From NCBI RefSeq assembly GCF_024979315.1, contig NZ_JANLCK010000014.1, positions 1 through 64,000 on the forward strand: a DNA stretch of 64,000 nucleotides, written 5' to 3'. The first letter of the stretch is position 1. The number at the start of each line of letters is the position of its first letter. Made by a program: the position numbers and the translations under genes. Positions 10,798 to 19,177 of the stretch are shown one piece after another. The notes beneath the pieces were generated by a model that saw only the letters and a program-made list of their open reading frames with translations, made no database searches and was not told the origin of the DNA. The DNA is from Herbiconiux oxytropis (GTDB taxonomy: Bacteria; Actinomycetota; Actinomycetes; Actinomycetales; Microbacteriaceae).

Positions 10798-10918
10798 CAT
10801 GCCCGGAAACGCTCCCGGGGTGCCCAGATCGCTCCATTTCCCTCCACCCCTCAGATCCGCGCAATTCCGTGGCTCAGAGGGGTGTTTTTCGTGTCATGAG
10901 CGTCTCGTGCATAGATTT

Positions 10919-10944
10919 GTGGTGCGTAGTGGAGTAAAGTGGAG
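10919..10944 (+). promoter_or_regulatory. MraZ operator (three 10-bp-spaced GTGG boxes)
   Basis: GTGGTG at 10919, GTGGAG at 10929 and GTGGAG at 10939 are spaced exactly 10 bases apart, one helical turn, 40 bases upstream of mraZ. This is the arrangement bound by MraZ, which autoregulates the dcw cluster in other bacteria. A possible -10, TAGATT (10912-10917), directly abuts the first box, so binding would cover the transcription start. Confidence 0.8.
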
Positions 10945-10983
10945 GCATTGCCCACGAATCTGGCCGGAGAGTGAGGGAGGTGG

Positions 10984-11415
10984 ATGTTCCTTGGCACCTA
11001 CGAACCCAAGCTCGACGACAAAGGGCGCATCATCCTCCCGGCCAAGTTCCGTGACGAGCTCGCCGGCGGCGTCGTGATCACGCGCGGCCAGGAGAACTGT
11101 CTCTACGTCTTCTCCACCCGCGAGTTCGAAGACCTGCACGAGAAGATCAGGCAGGCGCCCGTCACGAGCAAGCAGGCCCGCGACTACCTCCGCGTGTTCC
11201 TCTCCGGAGCGAGCGCCGAGACACCCGACAAGCAGCACCGGGTCACGATCCCCGTGGCCCTCCGCGGCTACGCCAAGCTCGACCGCGACCTCGTGGTGAT
11301 CGGTGCGGGCAGCCGCGCCGAGATCTGGGATGCCGAGGCCTGGAACGCCTATCTGGCCGCCCAGGAGGCGGCCTTCTCCGAGACCGACGAGGAGGTGATC
11401 CCCGGACTCTTCTGA
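10984..11415 (+). CDS. mraZ: Transcriptional regulator MraZ
   Basis: A 143-residue protein with two AbrB-like swapped-hairpin domains. The first repeat carries [19 protein letters not shown] and the second carries [18 protein letters not shown], i.e. the DxKGR and DxxxR motifs of MraZ. It forms a ring and represses or tunes the dcw promoter by binding the GTGG boxes just upstream. GGGAGG precedes the ATG by four bases. It is the first gene of the division cluster and is separated from rsmH by a structured 137-base gap. Confidence 0.96.
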   Translation: MFLGTYEPKLDDKGRIILPAKFRDELAGGVVITRGQENCLYVFSTREFEDLHEKIRQAPVTSKQARDYLRVFLSGASAETPDKQHRVTIPVALRGYAKLDRDLVVIGAGSRAEIWDAEAWNAYLAAQEAAFSETDEEVIPGLF

Positions 11416-11445
11416 GTCGCAGCCCCTGACTCCCAGCCGTTCATC

Positions 11446-11510
11446 CGCCCTGGCACACTTCCCCGGTGCCAGGTCGAACGCCCTGACACACTTCCCCGGT
11501 GCCAGGTCGG
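11446..11510. repeat. Two tandem 33-base hairpin repeats between mraZ and rsmH
   Basis: CGCCCTGGCACACTTCCCCG and the following GTGCCAGGTCGAA are repeated at once with two changes (11446-11478 and 11479-11510). Each copy is an inverted repeat, CCTGGCAC...GTGCCAGG, around an ACTTCCCCG loop. A larger 11-base inverted repeat, GCAGCCCCTGA (11419-11429) and TCAGGGGCTGC (11523-11533), encloses both copies, giving a multi-branched structure upstream of rsmH. Confidence 0.8.
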
Positions 11511-11552
11511 AATGGATGGGGATCAGGGGCTGCGAACCGGATCCGGATGCTC

Positions 11553-12533
11553 ATGGCAGACGACCAGACACCAGTCGACAAGACCCCCGCCGATCGCCAC
11601 ACCTCGGTGCTGCTCGAGCGCAGCCTCGAACTGCTCGGCCCCGCCCTCGGGCGGCCGGGCGCCGTGCTCGTCGACTGCACGCTCGGTCTCGGTGGTCACT
11701 CCGAGGCCTTCCTCGAGGCGTTCCCCGAGCTCCACCTCGTGGGCCTCGACCGCGACCCCAACGCGCTCCGACTCGCCGGGCAGCGCCTCGAACGGTTCGA
11801 GAGCCGCATCGACCTCGTGCACTGCGTCTACGACGAGATCGACGAGGCGCTCGAAGGCCTCGGCATCGACGCCGTCGACGGCATCCTCTTCGACCTCGGC
11901 GTCTCGTCGATGCAGCTCGACGAGGTCGACCGCGGTTTCTCCTACTCCAAGGACGCACCCCTCGACATGCGGATGGACGACACGGCCGAGTTCACCGCCG
12001 CCGAGATCATCGCCACCTACTCCGAGGCCGACCTCCGCCGCATCTTCCGCGACTACGGCGAAGAGAAGCTCGCCGACCGCTACGCCCGCAAGATCGTCGA
12101 GGCCAGGAACGCGGGGCCGGTCGTGCGCTCCGGGCACCTGGTCGACATCATCCAGGCGGCGACCCCCGCGAAGTTCTCGAACCAGGGCCACCCCGCCAAG
12201 CGCGTGTTCCAGGCGCTCAGGATCGAGGTGAACGCCGAGCTGAGCGTGCTCGAGGACGCCCTGCCGAAGGCCATCGACGCGCTTGCGGTGGGCGGCCGCA
12301 TCGTCGTGCTCGCCTTCCAGTCCCTGGAAGACCGGATCGTGAAGCGCGAGCTGCAGAAGCGCGCCGTCTCCACCGCTCCTCGCGGCCTCCCGGTCGAGCT
12401 GCCCGAGCACAAGCCGGAGCTCAAGCTCCTCGTGCGCGGCGCCGAGCTCGCCGACGAGGCCGAGCGGGAGCGCAACCCCCGTGCCATCCCCGTGCGCCTG
12501 CGCGCCGCCGAGAAGATCAGGAGCATCGCGTGA
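11553..12533 (+). CDS. rsmH: 16S rRNA (cytosine1402-N4)-methyltransferase RsmH
   Basis: A 326-residue SAM-dependent methyltransferase that modifies C1402 in the ribosomal decoding centre. Motifs seen: HTSVLLERSLELL at the N-terminus, DCTLGLGGHSEAFL (SAM loop), GILFDLGVSSMQLD, and the C-terminal VLAFQSLEDRIVK. I took the ATG at 11553 because it starts just before the conserved HTSVLL segment; an ATG two codons upstream is equally possible and the frame is open further up inside the repeat region. Its stop overlaps the GTG of ftsL by four bases. Confidence 0.93.
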   Translation: MADDQTPVDKTPADRHTSVLLERSLELLGPALGRPGAVLVDCTLGLGGHSEAFLEAFPELHLVGLDRDPNALRLAGQRLERFESRIDLVHCVYDEIDEALEGLGIDAVDGILFDLGVSSMQLDEVDRGFSYSKDAPLDMRMDDTAEFTAAEIIATYSEADLRRIFRDYGEEKLADRYARKIVEARNAGPVVRSGHLVDIIQAATPAKFSNQGHPAKRVFQALRIEVNAELSVLEDALPKAIDALAVGGRIVVLAFQSLEDRIVKRELQKRAVSTAPRGLPVELPEHKPELKLLVRGAELADEAERERNPRAIPVRLRAAEKIRSIA

Positions 12534-13207
12534 CGAACACGGCCGGCGCCTACATGGCGCGCCCCCGCCCCACCCTCGGTGCGAACGCCCTGCAGTCGGC
12601 GGTTTCATCCGCCGATCCGGCGCCGGGACTGCTCCCAGGACACGACCTTCCGGTCGCCCCGCGGATCGAGATCGTGCCGAGCCGTTCGCAGAAGCGCGCG
12701 CGGCCGAAGATCGCCTACGCCGCCGTCGTGGTGACGGGCGTGCTCGCCATCGTCGTCACGCAGCTCCTGCTCTCCGTCGGCCTCTCCGACGGCGCCTACG
12801 AGATCTCGTCTCTGCAGCAGCAGCAGAAGGAGCTCGACCGCACCAACCAGGTGCTCTCGGAGCAGTTCGACACCCTCTCGTCGCCTCAGAACCTCGCCGC
12901 GAGCGCCGCGGCGCTCGGCATGGTCGCCAACAGCACCCCGGTGTACCTCCGGCTGAGCGACGGCGCCGTGCTGGGCTCGCCGGCAGCAGCCGGGGCGAGC
13001 GCGATCGGCGGCTCCGAGATCCCGAACTCGCTGCTCTCGCCGGCAGACGCCGCGGCCGCCGCCGCAGCTGCTTCGGCCGAAGCGGCGACGGCTGCGGCGA
13101 CGGCTGCGGCACAGCCGACTTCGGAGGTCGCGAGCGCGCCTCCCGCAGCCCCGCAGTCCGCCGACGTACCGTGGCAGGGTGCACTGCCCTCCCCGACCAC
13201 GCGCTAG
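12530..13207 (+). CDS. ftsL: Cell division protein FtsL-like membrane protein
   Basis: A 225-residue bitopic protein at the ftsL position between rsmH and ftsI. It has a cytoplasmic N-terminus of about 60 residues, one membrane helix (AYAAVVVTGVLAIVVTQLLL, near 64-83) and a short coiled coil (EISSLQQQQKELDRTNQVLSEQ) that would pair with a partner such as FtsB, followed by the LASAAALGMV segment typical of FtsL. The C-terminal 70 residues are an Ala-rich, low-complexity tail, which is longer than usual. The GTG overlaps the rsmH stop (GTGA). Confidence 0.85.
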   Translation: MTNTAGAYMARPRPTLGANALQSAVSSADPAPGLLPGHDLPVAPRIEIVPSRSQKRARPKIAYAAVVVTGVLAIVVTQLLLSVGLSDGAYEISSLQQQQKELDRTNQVLSEQFDTLSSPQNLAASAAALGMVANSTPVYLRLSDGAVLGSPAAAGASAIGGSEIPNSLLSPADAAAAAAAASAEAATAAATAAAQPTSEVASAPPAAPQSADVPWQGALPSPTTR

Positions 13208-13213
13208 CGCCTC

Positions 13214-14998
13214 GTGACCGCCGCCGTCTCCCGCAGCACCCGTCGTCGCGCGGCCTTCGCGGTCGCCCTCGTGGCGGCCGTGGTGATCGTCTTCATCGTG
13301 CGCCTGGTGTCCATCCAGATCGTGCAGGCCGACACCCTGAACGCGGCCTCGCTCGACAAGCTGTCGATGCAGAACCCGATCTACGGCCTCCGCGGCGACA
13401 TCGTCGACAACGACGGCACCGTGCTCGCCACCACCGTCCTCCGCTACGACGTGACGGCGTCACCGCGGTCGGTGACCGACTTCGAGCGCACGGGTGAGGA
13501 CGGCAAGACCGTAGACGTCACCCCCACCCAGGCCGCCGCCGAGATCGCGGCGATCACGGGTCAGACGCCCGAGGCGGTCTACGGGGCGCTCACGGCCGAT
13601 CCGTCGTCGAACTTCGCCTACGTGACGCAGGGCATCGACGTCGACGCGTTCCGTGCCATCCGGGATCTCGGCATCCCGTGGCTCTACTACGAGTCGAACC
13701 CCGTGCGCACCTACCCCAACGGAGCCGTTGGCGGCAGCGTGGTGGGCTTCACCGGCGCCCCGGGCGAGAACGGCCTCGAGGGCCTCGCGGGCGTGGAGCA
13801 GCTCGACAACGAGTGCCTCGTGGGCACCGACGGCCTCGAGACCTACGAGCGCGGCGCCGACGGCGTCGCCATCCCCGGCACGACCGAGACCGCGGTCGAG
13901 GCGAAACCGGGCGGCACCGCCGTGCTCACGATCGACAGCGACCTGCAGTTCTTCGCCCAGCAGACCCTCCTCGACCGCATCACCGAGGTGGGAGCCGAGT
14001 GGGGCACCGTGGTGGTCTCCGAGGTCAAGACGGGCAAGCTCCTGGCCGTGGCCGACTACCCGAGCGTCGACCCCAACAACGTCGATGCGACGGCCGAGGC
14101 GGATCGCGGGTCGAAGGCGTTCCAGGCCCCGTTCGAGCCCGGCTCGACCTTCAAGGCGCTCACCGCGGCCTCCGTGCTCGACGCGGGGCTCGCCACGACG
14201 CAGACGCAGGTCGTGGCGCCCTACATCTACACCGACGCCAACGGGGCCTCGACCCGCGACAGCTCGTTCCACGCCGATCCGCTCAACCTCACCTTCGCCG
14301 GGGTCATGCAGGAGTCCTCCAACACGGGCACCGCGATGCTCGGCGAGCTGCTGAGCTCCGAGCAGCGCTACGGCTACATCGAGAAGTTCCACATGACGAC
14401 GCCCAGCGAGGTGGGGTTCCCCGCCGAGTCCGGCGGCATCCTCGCCCCCTGGGACGAGTGGGACGACCAGACGAACCTCACCACGACCTTCGGCCAGGGC
14501 GTGTCGACCACGGCCGTGCAGATCGCGAGCCTCTACCAGACGCTCGGCAACCACGGCGTGCGCCTCCCCGTGCAGCTCGTCGAGGGCTGCCGCCAGGCCG
14601 ACGGCACGATGACCGACACCGTGGAACCGACGGGCGAGCAGATCGTGCCCGACGCGGTGGCCACGGATGTCGTGAACATGCTCGAGACGGTCGTCACGGG
14701 CGGCTACGCCAAGTCGAGCCTCGAGATCCCGGGCTACCGGGTGGCCGCGAAGACCGGTACCGCGCAGATGAGCGACGGCAGCGGAGCGTACAGCTCGAGC
14801 TACATCACGTCGGTCGCAGGGCTCGCTCCGGCGGAGGACCCGCAGTACGTCGTTTCGGTGTCGATCGCGAAGCCCGTTACCATTGACTCGGCTCTGGCCG
14901 CTGCGCCGGTCTTCCAGAAGATCATGTCGCAGGTCCTGAAGCAGAACCGGGTTCTGCCGTCCACGGTGCCCGCACCAGAGATGCCGACCACGTTTTGA
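13214..14998 (+). CDS. ftsI: Penicillin-binding protein FtsI (septal transpeptidase)
   Basis: A 594-residue class B PBP that cross-links septal peptidoglycan. A basic cytoplasmic N-terminus precedes one membrane helix (residues about 13-35). The dimerisation domain includes GLRGDIVDNDG. In the transpeptidase domain the active-site SxxK is Ser311 within PGSTFKAL, SxN is SSNTG, and KTGTAQ lies at 513-518. The start is GTG at 13214, seven bases after the ftsL stop. It works with the SEDS glycosyltransferase FtsW encoded downstream. Confidence 0.95.
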   Translation: MTAAVSRSTRRRAAFAVALVAAVVIVFIVRLVSIQIVQADTLNAASLDKLSMQNPIYGLRGDIVDNDGTVLATTVLRYDVTASPRSVTDFERTGEDGKTVDVTPTQAAAEIAAITGQTPEAVYGALTADPSSNFAYVTQGIDVDAFRAIRDLGIPWLYYESNPVRTYPNGAVGGSVVGFTGAPGENGLEGLAGVEQLDNECLVGTDGLETYERGADGVAIPGTTETAVEAKPGGTAVLTIDSDLQFFAQQTLLDRITEVGAEWGTVVVSEVKTGKLLAVADYPSVDPNNVDATAEADRGSKAFQAPFEPGSTFKALTAASVLDAGLATTQTQVVAPYIYTDANGASTRDSSFHADPLNLTFAGVMQESSNTGTAMLGELLSSEQRYGYIEKFHMTTPSEVGFPAESGGILAPWDEWDDQTNLTTTFGQGVSTTAVQIASLYQTLGNHGVRLPVQLVEGCRQADGTMTDTVEPTGEQIVPDAVATDVVNMLETVVTGGYAKSSLEIPGYRVAAKTGTAQMSDGSGAYSSSYITSVAGLAPAEDPQYVVSVSIAKPVTIDSALAAAPVFQKIMSQVLKQNRVLPSTVPAPEMPTTF

Positions 14999-15010
14999 GC
15001 AAGGAGTCCA

Positions 15011-16603
15011 GTGGCTGATCGCGGCTCTTCGGCACTCAGACCGGAGCATCCGATCGCGCGATCGCTCCCGCACCTGGTCGAGGAGTTCGGCTTCGCGCAC
15101 CGCGGTGCCCCCGTGGCCGACGTCGTCAGTGGGATCACCCTCTCGTCGAAGGACGTCGTGCCAGGCGACCTCTACGTGGGGCTGAAGGGCGCCCGCTTCC
15201 ACGGCGCCTCGTTCGCCGCGGCGGCGCGGGACGCCGGGGCCGTCGCCGTGCTCACCGACGACGAGGGCGCCGAGATCGCCCTCGACTCGGGCCTGCCCAT
15301 CATCGTCACGCCCGACCCGCGCCTCGCGCTCGGCGAGGTCGCCGCCTGGATCCACCGCACGCGGGAGGATCCGCCCACGATGTTCGGCGTCACGGGCACC
15401 AACGGCAAGACGAGCGTGGCGTACCTGCTCGAGGCCATCCTCCGTCAGCTCGGCATCGTCGCGGGCCTCAGCACGACCGCCGAGCGGCGGATCGGCGACG
15501 AGACCATCGTGGCGAAGCTCACGACGCCCGAGGCCACCGAGATCCACGCGATGCTCGCCCGCATGCGCGAGGCCGACGTGCGCTCGGTCGTGCTCGAGGT
15601 GTCGGCCCAGGCGATCACCCAGCACCGAGTGGACGGGATCGTCTTCGACGTCGTGGGCTTCACCAACCTCAGCCACGACCACCTCGACGACTACGAGACC
15701 ATGGACGTCTACTTCGCGGCCAAGCGCGAGCTCTTCCAGCCCGACCGCGCCAAGCGCGGCGTCGTGATCGTCGACGGCGGCTGGGGGACCCGACTCGTCG
15801 AGGAGTCGCGCATTCCGCTCACCACGATCGGCACCTCAGCCACCGCCGAGGGCATCGACACCGAGTGGAACCTCGTGATCGACGAGGAGACCCTCGACCG
15901 CACGACGTTCACCCTGCGCGGCCCCGACCACCGCGAGCTCACGACCTCGGTGCCGCTCGTCGGCAGCTACATGGCCGCCAACGCCGCCCTCGCCATCGTG
16001 ATGCTCGTGGAGTCGGGCTTCGACCTCGACGCCATCGCGCACGCCCTCAACGAACCCTACGACGGCGACGACCGCGATCTGGACCTCGAGCGCACCCCTG
16101 GCATCGACGTGTACATCCCCGGCCGCACCGAGAAGGTCTCCGGCGATCGCGGACCCATCGTCTACATCGACTACGGGCACACCCCCGACGCGTTCGTCTC
16201 GGCCCTCGAGGCGCTCCGCCGGGTGGCCGAGGGGCGGATCGTGATGGTGTTCGGCGCCGACGGCGACCGCGATCCCTCGAAGCGCGAGGACATGGGCGCG
16301 ATCGCCGCCCGCCTCGCCGACGCCGTCGTCGTCACCGACTTCCACCCTCGCTACGAGGACGCGGCCTCGATCCGTCGCGTGCTCGTCGACGCCGCGAAGG
16401 CCGCCGTGCCCGAGCGCGAGGTGCACGAGGTGCCGGATCCCCGAGCGGCCTTCCGGCACGCCCTCACGATCGCCGGCGAGGGCGACGTCATCCTCTACGC
16501 CGGTCCCGGCCACGAGGACTACCACGAAGTCGCGGGGGAGCGGATCCCGTATTCGGCCCGCGACGACGCGCGCAATGCGCTGCACGAACACGGATGGCTC
16601 TGA
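15011..16603 (+). CDS. murE: UDP-MurNAc-dipeptide:diamino acid ligase MurE
   Basis: A 530-residue Mur ligase that adds the third, diamino acid residue of the peptidoglycan stem peptide. The ATP loop FGVTGTNGKTSVAYL is intact and the C-terminal domain has YGHTPDAF and GADGDRDPSKREDMG. The amino-acid-binding motif that reads DNPR in diaminopimelate-adding MurE is replaced by DFHPRYED here, so the substrate may be another diamino acid (see findings). AAGGAG lies a few bases upstream of the GTG at 15011. Placement in the cluster is standard, between ftsI and murF. Confidence 0.93.
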   Translation: MADRGSSALRPEHPIARSLPHLVEEFGFAHRGAPVADVVSGITLSSKDVVPGDLYVGLKGARFHGASFAAAARDAGAVAVLTDDEGAEIALDSGLPIIVTPDPRLALGEVAAWIHRTREDPPTMFGVTGTNGKTSVAYLLEAILRQLGIVAGLSTTAERRIGDETIVAKLTTPEATEIHAMLARMREADVRSVVLEVSAQAITQHRVDGIVFDVVGFTNLSHDHLDDYETMDVYFAAKRELFQPDRAKRGVVIVDGGWGTRLVEESRIPLTTIGTSATAEGIDTEWNLVIDEETLDRTTFTLRGPDHRELTTSVPLVGSYMAANAALAIVMLVESGFDLDAIAHALNEPYDGDDRDLDLERTPGIDVYIPGRTEKVSGDRGPIVYIDYGHTPDAFVSALEALRRVAEGRIVMVFGADGDRDPSKREDMGAIAARLADAVVVTDFHPRYEDAASIRRVLVDAAKAAVPEREVHEVPDPRAAFRHALTIAGEGDVILYAGPGHEDYHEVAGERIPYSARDDARNALHEHGWL

Positions 16604-16607
16604 CGAC

Positions 16608-18086
16608 ATGCTCGACCTCACACTGACCGAGATCGCCGAGGCCCTGCAGGGCGAACTCGTGATCACCGACGATGCCGCGCGCGCCGGCTGGACCCCCGAG
16701 ACCGTGGTGAACGGCACGGTCGACACCGACTCGCGCCTGATCGGCACGGGCGACGTCTTCGTGGCCAAACGCGGCGAATTCGACGACGGGCACCGCTTCG
16801 TCGGGGCGGCCGTGGCCGCCGGCGCCGCGCTCGTGGTGGTGGAGCACGCCTTCGCCGCCGAGGAGGGGCGGGCTCTCGCCGTGCCCCAGGTCGTCGTGGC
16901 CGACTCCGTGCTCGCGCTCGGCGCCTTCGCGACCGAGGTGGTGGCACGCGTCCGCGCATCCGGTGACCTGAAGATCGTGGGGATCACCGGTTCGAACGGC
17001 AAGACCACCACGAAGAACCTCCTGCGCGCCGTGCTCGAGCGCGTGGGCGAGACCGTCGCACCGCGCGACTCGTTCAACAACGAGGTCGGAGCCCCGCTCA
17101 CGATGCTCAAGCTCACCGCCGGCAGCCGGTTCCTCGTGGCCGAGATGGGTGCGAGCGGCAAGGGTGAGATCACCCGCCTCATCCGCATGGCCAAGCCCGA
17201 CGTGGGTGTCGTGCTCACCGTCGGCCTCGCCCACGCGGGCGAGTTCGGCGGCATCGAGACCACCCTCGCGACGAAGACCGAGATGGTGCAGGATCTCGAG
17301 CCCGATGACGTGGCCGTGCTCAACATCGACGACCCACGGGTCGCAGGCATGGCGGGGAAGACCCGCGCCGAGGTGCTCTGGTTCGGGCTGTCGGACGCCG
17401 CCGCCGTGCGCGCGACCGAGATCGACGCCACGGCCTCGGGCACGACGTTCGTGCTGCACCTGCCGGACGGCTCGTCGAAGCCCGTGCGCTTCGCCGTGCT
17501 CGGCGAGCACCACGTCATGAACGCCCTCGCCGCCGCGGCCTCCGCGCACGTGCTCGGTGTGCCGATCGACGAGATCGTCGCCGCCCTCGAGACCGTGACC
17601 CGGGCCGAGCGCTGGCGCATGGAGGTCATGGGCGGCAAGGACGGCGTGCGCGTGATCAACGACGCCTACAACGCGAGCCCCGACTCCATGGCGGCCGCCC
17701 TCAAGACCCTCGCCCTGATCGCGCGCCCCGAGCAGCGCACGATCGCCGTGCTCGGCGAGATGAGCGAGCTCGGCCCGTTCTCCGTGGAGGAGCACGACCG
17801 CATCGGGCGCATGATCGTGCGGTTCAACATCCACAAGCTCGTCGTGGTCGGGGAGGGCGCCCGCGCCATCCACCTCGCCGCCGAGCACGAGGGCTCGTGG
17901 GGCGGCGAGGCGATCTTCGTCGACACCGCCGACGAGGCCTTCGACCTCATCGCGGCCGACACCCGGGCCGACGACCTCATCCTCGTCAAGTCCTCCAACT
18001 CGGCGGGCCTGCGCTTCCTCGGTGACCGCATCGCCCAGGCCAACTCGATCGCCCAGCCCGACCCGACAGGAGGGGCGGCCTCATGA
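16608..18086 (+). CDS. murF: UDP-MurNAc-tripeptide:D-Ala-D-Ala ligase MurF
   Basis: A 492-residue Mur ligase that attaches D-Ala-D-Ala to the UDP-MurNAc tripeptide. It shows the N-terminal MurF segment with [16 protein letters not shown], the ATP loop [15 protein letters not shown], the [14 protein letters not shown] motif, and the late [12 protein letters not shown] and VLGEMSELG motifs. The ATG at 16608 is five bases after the murE stop; the reading frame extends upstream into murE without a start signal. The last codons overlap the ATG of mraY (ATGA). Confidence 0.95.
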   Translation: MLDLTLTEIAEALQGELVITDDAARAGWTPETVVNGTVDTDSRLIGTGDVFVAKRGEFDDGHRFVGAAVAAGAALVVVEHAFAAEEGRALAVPQVVVADSVLALGAFATEVVARVRASGDLKIVGITGSNGKTTTKNLLRAVLERVGETVAPRDSFNNEVGAPLTMLKLTAGSRFLVAEMGASGKGEITRLIRMAKPDVGVVLTVGLAHAGEFGGIETTLATKTEMVQDLEPDDVAVLNIDDPRVAGMAGKTRAEVLWFGLSDAAAVRATEIDATASGTTFVLHLPDGSSKPVRFAVLGEHHVMNALAAAASAHVLGVPIDEIVAALETVTRAERWRMEVMGGKDGVRVINDAYNASPDSMAAALKTLALIARPEQRTIAVLGEMSELGPFSVEEHDRIGRMIVRFNIHKLVVVGEGARAIHLAAEHEGSWGGEAIFVDTADEAFDLIAADTRADDLILVKSSNSAGLRFLGDRIAQANSIAQPDPTGGAAS

Positions 18087-19177
18087 TCACCCTGCTTGCC
18101 TCCGCTTCGCTCTCGCTGGCGTTCACACTGTTCCTGACCCCGGTCTTCATCCGCATGTTCAAGCGGTTCGCCTGGGGCCAGTTCATCAACGTCGACACCC
18201 CGGATGCGCACCACGTCAAGCGCGGAACGCCCACCATGGGCGGCATCGTCATCATCCTCGCGGTGCTCTTCGGCTACTTCGTCTCGGGGCTCGTCACCCA
18301 GGAGCTGCCCTCGGTGTCGGGCCTGCTCGTGCTCTTCCTCATGACGGGGCTCGGCGTGGTCGGCTTCATCGACGACTTCCTCAAGGTGCACAAGGAGCGC
18401 AGCCTCGGCCTGAGCCCGGTCGCCAAGATCATCGGCCAGGTGCTCGTGGGCATCGTGTTCGCGCTCCTCGCCATCCAGTTCCCGAACGCGCAGGGCGAGA
18501 CCCCGGCCTCCACCCAGGTCTCGTTCATCCGCGACCTGCCCTTCGACTTCCTCTCCTGGGGCGTCGTGATCGGTGTGATCGCGTTCGTGATCTGGATCTG
18601 CGTGATCGTGATGTTCACCTCGAACGGCGTGAACCTCACCGACGGCCTCGACGGCCTCGCCCCCGGCTCCTCGATCCTCGCCATCGGCTCCTTCGTGATC
18701 ATCGGCTTCTGGCAGTTCAACCAGTCCTGCGCGAGCGTGACGCTCGACGCCGATGTGCTCGACAAGTGCTACGACGTGCGCGATCCGCTCGACCTCGCGG
18801 TGGTGGCCGCGACCGTGGTGGGCGCGCTGATCGGGTTCCTGTGGTGGAACACCAACCCCGCCAAGATCTTCCTCGGCGACACCGGGTCGCTCGCGCTCGG
18901 CGGCGCTCTCGCAGCTCTCGCCATCCTCGCCCGCACCGAGCTCCTGCTCATCCTGATCGGCGGCATCTTCGTGATCGTGGCCGGCCAGGTCGCCGTGCAG
19001 CTGACCTACTTCAAGCTCACCAAGGGCAAGCGCATCTGGCGGGCGAGCCCTCTGCACCACCACTTCGAGATGAAGGGCTGGGCCGAGGTCACGATCGTGG
19101 TGCGCTTCTGGATCATCGCCGGGCTCTTCGTGGCGGGAGCCGTGGGCTCGTTCTACCTCGAATGGCTCTCGCGCTGA
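18083..19177 (+). CDS. mraY: Phospho-MurNAc-pentapeptide transferase MraY
   Basis: A 364-residue polytopic membrane enzyme (about ten helices) that transfers phospho-MurNAc-pentapeptide onto undecaprenyl phosphate to make lipid I. The conserved cytoplasmic loops are present: [34 protein letters not shown] with the catalytic aspartates, [12 protein letters not shown], and [13 protein letters not shown]. It starts with an ATG that overlaps the murF stop and ends in a TGATG overlap with murD. Confidence 0.96.
   Translation: MITLLASASLSLAFTLFLTPVFIRMFKRFAWGQFINVDTPDAHHVKRGTPTMGGIVIILAVLFGYFVSGLVTQELPSVSGLLVLFLMTGLGVVGFIDDFLKVHKERSLGLSPVAKIIGQVLVGIVFALLAIQFPNAQGETPASTQVSFIRDLPFDFLSWGVVIGVIAFVIWICVIVMFTSNGVNLTDGLDGLAPGSSILAIGSFVIIGFWQFNQSCASVTLDADVLDKCYDVRDPLDLAVVAATVVGALIGFLWWNTNPAKIFLGDTGSLALGGALAALAILARTELLLILIGGIFVIVAGQVAVQLTYFKLTKGKRIWRASPLHHHFEMKGWAEVTIVVRFWIIAGLFVAGAVGSFYLEWLSR

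Noticed and set aside
11446-11510. Possible CRISPR-like repeats
   Set aside because: There are only two copies, directly adjacent with no spacers and each self-complementary; no cas genes are near.
13460-15682. Long open frames on the strand opposite to ftsI/murE (and similar ones opposite aroG, murF, ftsZ and others)
   Set aside because: They are Arg/Gly/His/Asp-rich translations of the antisense strand of well-recognised genes, a normal effect of high GC content.
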